Shown here one piece after another: positions 58,701-64,000 of a stretch of 64,000 nucleotides of DNA. Positions within the stretch are counted from its first letter, which is position 1; the number at the start of each line of letters is the position of its first letter. The stretch is from the NCBI GenBank assembly GCA_946902985.2, contig OX336395.1, forward strand, positions 290,837,065 through 290,901,064. Direction: 5' to 3'. The DNA comes from Meconema thalassinum (lineage: Eukaryota; Arthropoda; Insecta; Orthoptera; Tettigoniidae). Under the pieces are notes generated by a model. That model ran no database searches. It was not told the origin of the DNA and was given only the letters and a program-made list of their open reading frames with translations. A program made the position numbers and the translations under genes.

Positions 58701-59190
58701 GTATATGGACACGGACTCATTCATTTACCACATTCGCCACTGCAACCCCTATGACGTCATGAGGCAACATAGTGACTGGTTCGACACCTCTTGCTATAGC
58801 GCTGACAACGTGTTTCAGCTGCCCATAAAAAACAAAAAGAAAATGGGCGTTTTAAAAGATGAATGCGGTGATTCCATTATGACGGAATTCGTAGGTTTGG
58901 CCTCAAAAATGTATGCTTACCGCACACTCGACTGTAAGGAAGCCAAAAGAGCAAAAGGTGTAGGTAGGGCAGTGGTAAAATCGCTACGTGTAGACGATTA
59001 CCTAGCGGTTTTACGCACGGGCAAAGCTATGTCTCATACACAGTGCAGGATACAATCCAGCAACCATCATTTGTATCTTGTGGAACAGAGAAAACGCACC
59101 CTCGCCTCCATGGATAACAAACGTGTGTGGGCTAATGACCTGCTCACCAGCCTGCCCTGGGGTTATGATCGCAACGAGGAGGAGGTGTGA
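55741..59190 (+). CDS. polB: Protein-primed family B DNA polymerase (Polinton/adintovirus type)
   Basis: The intact 1149-residue frame replicates linear dsDNA from a protein primer. An N-terminal C2HC zinc finger (C295, C298, H311, C315) precedes the proofreading exonuclease. Exo I is ADFEA (D351, E353), Exo II is NLANYD (D499) and Exo III is YLKLD (Y642, D646). Between Exo I and Exo II lies an HNH/endonuclease-VII-like module (CHIC at 446-449, RDHSHFTG at 461-468, HSKCN at 475-479). Polymerase motif A is YDVNNLYG (D742), motif B is KLMNNCIYG (K888), and motif C is MDTDS (D990, D992). All catalytic residues are present and there is no internal stop. The ATG at 55741 was chosen as the first in the frame; the frame is open upstream only to a TAG at 55675. 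The closest family in my knowledge is the Polinton/Maverick and adintovirus polymerase. Confidence 0.96.
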   Translation: MSFATATDSLTWEPLNSCFKSRVCSGRVVNVRKSLIPKEFLQSCFEIFKIEICTAQRLHTALKVNTELVCDFIYKKKDVEHKETFYICSKMQELFIAHNLEQWYETHVVNALLSKFDKLQQGPSGLALDKIHHLQINICHFNPLNAGSSFIKTPPAIALKKAVVNIKNYDNDCFLWSMAAYLQPAQDRNGSRPGKYKAKFDELKQTLNLTRVSFPMDLTEIHRFEQDNQDFSFMVYGLDGDEIVGPLYATKEPKRHHIHLLYLSEGEVNHYCLIKSLSRLLSSQMSKDKCAKHICDRCLQYFTTSMLLERHRVDCVTQEAVRLILPQGDKAVLNFKDIHKRDTVPYVVYADFEALTTPMAGCEPDPTVSSTTPIQKHEPFAIGFNVVCAYDPTQSVYKYREGPDCAKWFLDELVKLADHVQELLDHPVPMSLSPEQQQQYEHAMTCHICEKPILSGEEKVRDHSHFTGEFRGAAHSKCNLSFPAPRFISVFFHNLANYDIQFLIRELGHVNKGSFTIIPQNHERFTALTWWLGDFSIRFLDSFKFMASSLDSLVNGLNEEELKNTRMHFNDPEQFQLCIRKGIFPYDFCNSWDVLKQRKLPPQEKFYSKLTRSTVSDEDYAHACQVWRVFGMNTLSEYALHYLKLDVLLLTDVFEKFRELCQHIYGLDPAHYYTSPGLSFDAALKYTQVELDLLTDVDMVLFFEKGIRGGFVSLNQRHAEANNVYMPDYSLDKPESYLMYYDVNNLYGYAMSQPLPYGKFAWLTEKQVSEFDVMKASQETGCGYVLEVDIEYPSFLYDEHADFPFCLEQMVPPDSKVKIEKLMGTLYNKNRYVLHIQMLVQCLAQGLVLKKIHRGISFAQKAWLEPYMRLNTEHRQMATQQFEINFFKLMNNCIYGKSMENVRKYRDIKLVNVWEGRWGARRYIAKPNFKSIKIIDEDLATIEMSKTSVTMDKPIYLGQVILDFSKSVMYRFHYEFAKRHFEDVSLLYMDTDSFIYHIRHCNPYDVMRQHSDWFDTSCYSADNVFQLPIKNKKKMGVLKDECGDSIMTEFVGLASKMYAYRTLDCKEAKRAKGVGRAVVKSLRVDDYLAVLRTGKAMSHTQCRIQSSNHHLYLVEQRKRTLASMDNKRVWANDLLTSLPWGYDRNEEEV

Positions 59191-60291
59191 TTTCATTGTT
59201 TAATCGTTTATGGGACATAGCTTTATGTAACTTGTAGATTTAGTATTTTGTAAATATTGGTTTCTGTCATTGTAAATAGTAGATTTTGTAAATAGTGACA
59301 ACCCACTTGGACCTTTTGCTCTTTAAAATGTTCTATGCAACCTTATTTTTTAATTTTTTTTTTGATTGGTTAATAGTGTGATTATTTTAACGCTGTACAA
59401 AGTTGAGTTTTTTTGTAAATATGAAATAAGTAAGATTTTTAGTAACTTTAATAACTAGTATTTAATTATTTTCGTAATGTAAATGATAAACTAAAAAGTT
59501 CTTTTGGGATGAGTGTGCATGTCGAGAATGTGCTTTTGGGAATAAATAAAGTGGTTGTGTTTGTTCCCAAAGACAGGTGTGAATGTATGAGTGGAGAGAG
59601 AAAACTGATGTATATGGTTGACCAGAGCAAACACGGTGAGGTAGGGTGGGTGGGTGGGGAGGGGGTAAATGGTCACTTATATACTCATTTTGTTTTAAAT
59701 AGTTTCGTTTTTTCATTGAAATGTGGCAGTCAAAAGACATTATTTTTGTAAAAACAGTCTTACCTGCAGTAGTCGTAGACCTCGACGTTTCTCCAAACAC
59801 ACATTAACACATTGCAGTATTATCAAGGTCAAGCACTCGCATCAACATCATTGTCAAATCTCAACTTTCGACATACACCAAATGGAAAAAATGTGAAAAC
59901 AGCAAAATGAAAAATCCATGTTTCCATATCACCAAAAACAGGAAAACTTAAAACGGACATTTTTAAAAACTGGAAATGGCCACGTGTGAAATTTGAAAAT
60001 TTAAAAACTTCAAACACATTGTTTAAAATGTGTCATCAACAAAATGGAAAAATCCATTTCATCAAAATCATAAAACTTGAAACGAACATTTTTCACATCT
60101 GTAAATTGCAAAATGACAAATGGCAATGTGTGAAATGTGTAAAATGAAAAAAATCAGCCATCAACATCACGATTTCTTAAAATTAAAAATAACAAATCAT
60201 TATGCTCTGGTATACCTTTGTTTTTATTTCATAGTCATAGTGAATTGACAAAAGAAAAATAGAATACAAACAAATCCCAATTCCTCACTCC
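59191..60291. other. Convergent 3' region between polB and the PLA2 gene
   Basis: The words ttgtaaata(t/g)t recur at about 59250, 59272, 59289 and 59414. A plus-strand aataaataaa at 59541-59550 may end polB transcripts. From about 59880 to 60160, A-rich degenerate repeat units (aaaatccat, ggacatttttaaa/cgaacatttttca, aatgtgtgaaatg) occur about 140 bases apart. On the minus strand an AATAAA lies at about 60220-60226, just past the PLA2 stop. I recognise no gene here. Confidence 0.6.
60220..60226 (-). terminator. Poly(A) signal for the PLA2 gene
   Basis: The plus-strand tttttatttc gives AATAAA on the minus strand about 66-72 bases beyond the PLA2 stop codon. Confidence 0.55.
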
Positions 60292-60738
60292 TCAATGTTT
60301 ATGTCCATGCATTATCAACTTTCCTTTCATAGCACTCATGACAATTAGGGCTGCCATCCTTTCACCCACTGAGGCATCACTGGATGTGAAACGTTGTTTA
60401 GCTTTCTTTAATAACAATTTATCTGCCACATGTCTTAAACCAGGATGACTATGGCGATAAGAAAGGTCATGTTCCTTGCATGCTTGATCCAAAAGATTAA
60501 TGGGTACATCACCACGTTGTAAACGTTTTTCGAGACGAGTTCCAGGGCCGCAAAAACGATAACCTGGAAGATGGATTTCGAAAGGTAGGTATTGAATCAC
60601 TTTGTCAATGACGCCATTGCCAGTACAGGTCTGGCATATCCTTTTCCATCGATGGTAAAAAGGTTTGGTCTTCCTCCTCCTCTGTGGACGATGTTTGTGT
60701 TTGTTGTTGTTGTTGTTGTTGTTGATTTTTCTCGCCAT
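60292..60738 (-). CDS. Parvovirus-type phospholipase A2 protein
   Basis: The protein would hydrolyse phospholipids at the sn-2 position. In parvoviruses the equivalent domain opens the endosome during entry. From ATG at 60736-60738 it has 148 residues. It starts with a seven-Asn run, then a basic, nuclear-localisation-like cluster (R17-K25), a CxxC (C35, C38), a Ca-binding loop (YRFCGPG, 60-66) and the catalytic helix DQACKEHDLSY with the His-Asp pair at 90-91. The C-terminal helix is Lys-rich. I chose this ATG because it has G at -3 and +4; another in-frame ATG lies at 60747. Its first part overlaps the upstream gene in another frame. The stop is followed by a poly(A) signal. Confidence 0.88.
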   Translation of the reverse strand: MARKINNNNNNNKHKHRPQRRRKTKPFYHRWKRICQTCTGNGVIDKVIQYLPFEIHLPGYRFCGPGTRLEKRLQRGDVPINLLDQACKEHDLSYRHSHPGLRHVADKLLLKKAKQRFTSSDASVGERMAALIVMSAMKGKLIMHGHKH

Positions 60739-61081
60739 GACACCCATGGAATGATTCAACAAAGTCTTTACATGGACTTTTATGACCGTGATACAGTTTC
60801 ACTAGCTGGCAAGTCGCACACTGACGCATAGACGGTATTTTTGCCATGGCCACTTGCTTATGGTGATCGTAATCCGTACAGGGTTGCAATTCACTCAACA
60901 CAGGGTCTTGAGTCCATGATTTTGGTACATGTTGCCAGATTTCTTTCACTGCATTGGCGGCCACATAATAAATGAACGACTTGGGCAGCGCCAAGAGTTC
61001 CTCTTTGGTAAAACTGTCTAGTTTCTTTTTGCACACAAAGAACTTGCCGATGGCTTTGTCCGTAGCATTGCCTTTCTCCAT
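60605..61081 (-). CDS. Cys/His-rich protein with polyQ and acidic tail, unknown function
   Basis: This intact 158-residue frame begins at ATG 61079-61081. The N-terminal half has no match I can name. The middle has CATCQLVKLYHGHKSPC followed by a GCHG, a Cys/His spacing compatible with zinc binding. The C-terminus has eight Gln and then an acidic EEEED stretch. The last 134 bases or more are also read in another frame as the PLA2 N-terminus. Its position between the capsid-side genes and PLA2 suggests a virion or accessory protein, but that is inference. Confidence 0.72.
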   Translation of the reverse strand: MEKGNATDKAIGKFFVCKKKLDSFTKEELLALPKSFIYYVAANAVKEIWQHVPKSWTQDPVLSELQPCTDYDHHKQVAMAKIPSMRQCATCQLVKLYHGHKSPCKDFVESFHGCHGEKNQQQQQQQQTQTSSTEEEEDQTFLPSMEKDMPDLYWQWRH

Positions 61082-61102
61082 GGTATCACGTGCTGTAGAT
61101 GT

Positions 61103-61654
61103 TTACACGTCGCTTGTAGAAATCTCACTGACGTCATTCACAGGTAAATCTTGAGTTATAATTTTGTTCAACAACTCCCAGCAGGCATGAGTGGTTAACC
61201 AATGAAAGAGATGCCACGCATGCGATAGGGCTGTATGGGTAATGTTGCCACAGGAACAAGTATCCATGAGCGTTTGCAGGGAGGGGCAGCCCAACTCCAT
61301 GAGGTCGATACATTGGCAGTAAGACGCCAAAAATGGTTGCAACCATTGACGTTTTTCATTACCTTTCACAAATACCACATTGGCCGAGGACAAGTGTGCT
61401 TTCATGACCACGTCCAAATATTTATAGGAAATGGTTCCCTGATTCCAGTCTAGTTGCCTATGATTTTCAATCCACTGGGTTTGTTTACGGTCTTTTTCAC
61501 ACAACAAATCAAAAGCATGGGGTGGTTTAAATAGCAAATGCGTAGCTTGCGATATCCAAAACGTGGTACAATCGATCATGGCCACTTGTTTAAATATAAA
61601 TTTGTTGTCAGCAATTTTAAACCCTTGGCAATCCACAATGAGTGTGCGCAACAT
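61103..61654 (-). CDS. Conserved virus-like protein, possible RNase H/exonuclease fold
   Basis: The frame is intact, about 184 residues from the ATG at 61652-61654; upstream codons to 61681 are open but begin with TTG. It starts LIVDCQGFK, continues with DNKFIFKQVAM and LLFKPPHAFDLL, then VVFVKGNEKRQWL and GCPSLQTL, and ends in a Cys/His-rich HTALSHAWHLFHW segment. I have seen similar proteins next to PolB genes in arthropod mobile elements. An acidic first strand and a late His would fit an RNase H or DEDD-exonuclease-like fold, but I cannot demonstrate catalytic residues. The 3' end is 22 bases before the next ATG. Confidence 0.72.
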   Translation of the reverse strand: MLRTLIVDCQGFKIADNKFIFKQVAMIDCTTFWISQATHLLFKPPHAFDLLCEKDRKQTQWIENHRQLDWNQGTISYKYLDVVMKAHLSSANVVFVKGNEKRQWLQPFLASYCQCIDLMELGCPSLQTLMDTCSCGNITHTALSHAWHLFHWLTTHACWELLNKIITQDLPVNDVSEISTSDV

Positions 61655-61796
61655 GTTGACGCTTGCCTGGACCAAGTTCAACTGACGACTGACTGACGAT
61701 CAGGTGTGATCATGACATGGACTTACCTGCCATGCTAGTTTCAAAAAAGAAGGTTAGGGTAGGACAGGGGGACCTGCAAAAATTAGAATTTAAGAA

Positions 61797-62333
61797 TTAC
61801 ATCATTTTATTATCATAACACGTCTTACAGGCTTTTCTCATTTTAGGATAAGGACGATAGCAACTGATACAACAATATAGTCTCTTGTGTTTGTAACGTC
61901 CATAACACCGATGATGTCCCAATGTCTCTAAACTAGGCGTTTTTGATGGTGAGCTGCTCACCGAAGCACCATGGATACCATACGGCCCACATGTATCATA
62001 ACTTGTATTTTTTTCATCACCCAGAGACACAAGTGAGGGATAGCTTGAATGACAGGGTATATTTCCCACTTTCATTCTGCACAGGTAGGGGCAGGTGGGT
62101 GACCAGCGCTGATGTTCCTGCATGGGTTCATCGCCCTCCTGCCATTGGTCTATGATGATGGGACAAAAGGCACATTTCACTTCATCTCTTGTTTTTAAAT
62201 AGTAGAATCCAGCAGCCGCCAAGGCTTGAGGGTTTATGAAAGGCACTGGCCATGTGGCAAAAGTCTTGAAACGTTGTTCCTCAGAGTTTAAATTCATGGA
62301 TGTAACGTCTCTTGAGGCTTTAAAGCAAGACAT
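61797..62333 (-). CDS. BIR-domain (IAP-like) protein with C-terminal cysteine ribbon
   Basis: The 178-residue protein starts at ATG 62331-62333. Residues 21-83 form a BIR domain: RFKTFATWP, then LAAAGFYYLKTRDEVKCAFC, WQEGDEPMQEHQRWSPTCPY, with zinc ligands C54, C57, H74 and C81. A Pro replaces the usual Gly after the second Cys. There is no RING. Instead residues 143-172 have a second cluster with CISC (155-158) and CKTC (169-172). BIR proteins of insect viruses block caspase-driven cell death, and this is the likely role. The TATAAATA 31 bases upstream of its ATG overlaps the stop codon of the preceding gene. The frame is intact. Confidence 0.88.
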   Translation of the reverse strand: MSCFKASRDVTSMNLNSEEQRFKTFATWPVPFINPQALAAAGFYYLKTRDEVKCAFCPIIIDQWQEGDEPMQEHQRWSPTCPYLCRMKVGNIPCHSSYPSLVSLGDEKNTSYDTCGPYGIHGASVSSSPSKTPSLETLGHHRCYGRYKHKRLYCCISCYRPYPKMRKACKTCYDNKMM

Positions 62334-62363
62334 GACTGAGCGACTTGACGTGGGTTGAGCTGT

Positions 62364-62371
62364 TATTTATA
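62364..62371 (-). promoter_or_regulatory. TATA box overlapping the capsid gene stop codon
   Basis: TATAAATA on the minus strand contains the TAA that ends the upstream capsid frame (62367-62369). It lies 31 to 38 bases before the BIR gene ATG, so transcripts would have a leader of only a few bases. Confidence 0.6.
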
Positions 62372-63581
62372 CACTCGTCACTTGGTTGGACAGTGGATAA
62401 TAGTTGACTTGTTTGTGATGAATAATTAAACAGTAGGCTGTCGTATTGGCTGGTACATTGTCATGCGTTTCAAAATCTAGTCGAATGTCGATATTGGATG
62501 GCTTGACAGACTCTTCCAGGTAAGAACAGTCAAAAACAATCAGTGGTGCTCTTGCCTTAAACGCTTGGGGTAGTAGCATGGGACCGTTCTCTTTTTGATA
62601 ATACGACCATCGAAATTTAGAAAACAAGTCGTACAGGGGGCCAAACTTATTTTTTGAAAAATCCAAATCCAGTCCTTCATAGGGAAACACAGCTCCGTTG
62701 AGGAAAAGACGTGCATTTCTCAATTGCAGGTGATCAAATTGCGTGGCATCTTTGGTTTGTTGATACTTGCGATTCGTTTGAAAACCCACGATCAGGTAGA
62801 GAGGTCTCTCTGTATAGCGAGCTGTTTTTACAGACCAACTGTGTGTGTTGGTGGTGGGCAATAGCGGATACTCATGGAGTGCCCAGCTTCTAAATTCCAT
62901 GGGTAGAGGCATATCTCTCTTTACCATTTTGAGTATGTCCAGTTTTTTGCTATCGTTAAGGGTCACATGAGGCACTTTCCATAGCAAGCGTTGTAGTTGA
63001 ATTTTTGAATCGATGGGGGCATTGTCGGCCCCCTTGAGTGCATTGTTATCACTCCTGTCTCTCACTAGATAAAGCACTTGCCTTGCGTTAACCACAATGC
63101 GTTGGTGATCTTCGGCAAAGCCTAGAACCAGTTTAAGAGGTAAATATCCAGTAAAGGTCCCATCGGTGTGTACCATCCAGTCATTGGTCGAGTCAGGGCA
63201 CCAAGCTGCCATGCAAAGTGTTTTACCTTCTTCCTCACTATAAGAGGGGTATAGTTTCATGACACTGGAAATACCCACATTTCGAGTGCTATCCACCACG
63301 ATATCGTTAATGACATAACGTACTTCAGAAAACAGAAAGGCTAAACCATGGTTGGCCAACTTGGATGTAGTGGGTGTAGAGCCATCGGCTTTGGTGAGCC
63401 GACCTTCAATCTGAATAACACTTTCATGCGGTAGGGTGTAAATATCTTGGTTGTTGATAACAAATTGAATTTCATCATTGTTATTGAGTCCAGGTGTTTG
63501 AGCTTGATAGGAATGGAGATCAATTCTTACCACTCCTGGTTGCTCCTCGATGTGGTTCGCTATCTCTAGGATAGAATTCAT
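62367..63581 (-). CDS. Probable double-jelly-roll major capsid protein (hexon-like)
   Basis: This intact 404-residue frame begins at ATG 63579-63581. The N-terminal part (RIDLHSYQAQ, QFVINNQDIYTLPHESVIQ, YVINDIVVDSTRNVG) and the C-terminal part (LYLIVGFQTNRK, LRNARLFLNGAVFPYEGLDL, a YCLIIHHKQVNYYPLSNQV end) resemble the nematode F54H12.2-like family. That family occurs with PolB in Polintons and adintoviruses and is regarded there as the capsid hexon. It would form trimeric capsomers. I see the strand-rich pattern and family resemblance, but no motif is diagnostic. The ATG overlaps the end of a small upstream frame by 62 bases. Confidence 0.7.
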   Translation of the reverse strand: MNSILEIANHIEEQPGVVRIDLHSYQAQTPGLNNNDEIQFVINNQDIYTLPHESVIQIEGRLTKADGSTPTTSKLANHGLAFLFSEVRYVINDIVVDSTRNVGISSVMKLYPSYSEEEGKTLCMAAWCPDSTNDWMVHTDGTFTGYLPLKLVLGFAEDHQRIVVNARQVLYLVRDRSDNNALKGADNAPIDSKIQLQRLLWKVPHVTLNDSKKLDILKMVKRDMPLPMEFRSWALHEYPLLPTTNTHSWSVKTARYTERPLYLIVGFQTNRKYQQTKDATQFDHLQLRNARLFLNGAVFPYEGLDLDFSKNKFGPLYDLFSKFRWSYYQKENGPMLLPQAFKARAPLIVFDCSYLEESVKPSNIDIRLDFETHDNVPANTTAYCLIIHHKQVNYYPLSNQVTSV

Positions 63582-63708
63582 TATAAGGGTTGACGTGGTA
63601 ACCCAAATGCTGTAAAATCTGCTTGCCTTGAGATGTTAACGTGTATTCACGTGGCAAACAACTAACACTATTCCTAGACGGTGTTGTTGCTTTATACACA
63701 AATTTCAT
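63520..63708 (-). CDS. Small ORF between capsid genes, 62 residues
   Basis: The frame begins with an ATG (63706-63708) that overlaps the TGA of the upstream gene as ATGA, and ends inside the next capsid frame. The sequence contains REYTLTSQGKQILQHLGY and no recognisable domain. Its exact abutment to the upstream gene is the main support. It could also be non-coding. Confidence 0.4.
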   Translation of the reverse strand: MKFVYKATTPSRNSVSCLPREYTLTSQGKQILQHLGYHVNPYNEFYPRDSEPHRGATRSGKN

Positions 63709-64000
63709 AGTGGCTTTAGCACCAACTTGTAAGTCACTGGTGTAGTGGAATCTAGATCAATGAGTTGTTGATCTCTATTGATCAGTCTTAATGTTATATT
63801 ACTAATACTATCAACAGCCACAGCATGAAAAAGCACCACTGGAGGGTTTTCACGAATAATATACCCATTGGGCGATGTCACAATAAAGTCATAAAGCGAA
63901 TGCGATGGTTCTTGATTGGTGTACACTTGGCTAATAATATTACACGTCACCGACACATGATGGTCCTCAATGAATTTCACTTCATGGTCCGATTCATGTT
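63705..64000 (-). CDS. C-terminal part of a probable minor capsid (penton-like) protein, cut by the window edge
   Basis: The frame is open through the right edge of the window and ends at TGA 63705-63707. At least 98 codons are visible, with no ATG needed inside. The end reads ITLRLINRDQQLIDLDSTTP and TYKLVLKPL. This resembles the final strands of the single-jelly-roll minor capsid protein that follows or precedes the hexon-like gene in Polinton/adintovirus elements. The resemblance is weak, so the name is tentative. Confidence 0.5.
   Translation of the reverse strand, partial: HESDHEVKFIEDHHVSVTCNIISQVYTNQEPSHSLYDFIVTSPNGYIIRENPPVVLFHAVAVDSISNITLRLINRDQQLIDLDSTTPVTYKLVLKPL

Noticed and set aside
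60739..60762. Longer PLA2 start at 60762
   Set aside because: The codon there is TTG; ATG codons at 60747 and 60738 are available, and the latter has the better context.
61655..61681. Longer start for the unknown conserved protein at 61681
   Set aside because: It begins with TTG; the first ATG in frame is at 61652-61654, right before the conserved region.
61680..61735. Donor-like GTAAGT at about 61724 (minus strand) as a coding intron
   Set aside because: Joining it to the nearest acceptor would place the next gene in the wrong frame, so I have no support for it.

Overview
This is nuclear DNA of a multicellular animal, almost certainly an insect. It has no prokaryotic gene organisation and about 54 kb of nested, mostly dead transposable elements. 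There are several tRNA-derived SINE families with target-site duplications (TSDs), non-LTR retrotransposon fragments, mariner/IS630-type and hAT remnants, Helitron-like elements, and foldback elements. The SINE and LINE sequences look like those I associate with orthopteroid (polyneopteran) insects, but the order-level assignment is inference only.

Layout. From 1 to about 53.5 kb I recognise no host protein-coding gene. The best-defined items are: a mariner element with 34-residue D-D spacing (1903-3234); LINE reverse transcriptase wrecks at 5.2-6.6, 7.05-8.2, 19.75-20.3, 24.3 and 26.1-26.8 kb; SINE families here called A to J, many with exact TSDs; a tRNA-like foldback element (13.16-14.0 kb); a 1.14 kb near-perfect palindrome (22631-23769); two Helitron-like non-autonomous elements (25135-25691 and 45333-45834); three further mariner/IS630-like elements (31.6-32.36, 36602-37433 and 40926-42011); and a decayed hAT transposase (about 52.0-52.7 kb).

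From about 55 kb to the right edge the character changes completely. There is an intact 1149-codon protein-primed family B DNA polymerase on the plus strand. Facing it is a compact, intact minus-strand gene block that continues off the window. In transcription order it holds: the C-terminus of a probable minor capsid (penton-like) protein, a 62-codon small ORF, a probable double-jelly-roll major capsid protein, a BIR (IAP-like) protein with a C-terminal cysteine ribbon, a conserved protein of unknown function, a Cys/His-rich protein with a polyQ/acidic tail, and a parvovirus-type phospholipase A2. Neighbouring minus-strand genes overlap or sit a few to tens of bases apart. PolB and the phospholipase gene converge on an intergenic region that has poly(A) signals for both.

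This is best read as part of an integrated Polinton/Maverick-like or adintovirus-like dsDNA virus. PolB would replicate the genome, the capsid proteins would build the particle, the PLA2 would breach endosomal membrane during entry, and the BIR protein would delay host cell death. Integrase, packaging ATPase and maturation protease are not in the window; if present they lie beyond base 64000. The left boundary was not resolved and lies somewhere between about 53.5 and 55.1 kb, in a region of degenerate and tandem repeats.
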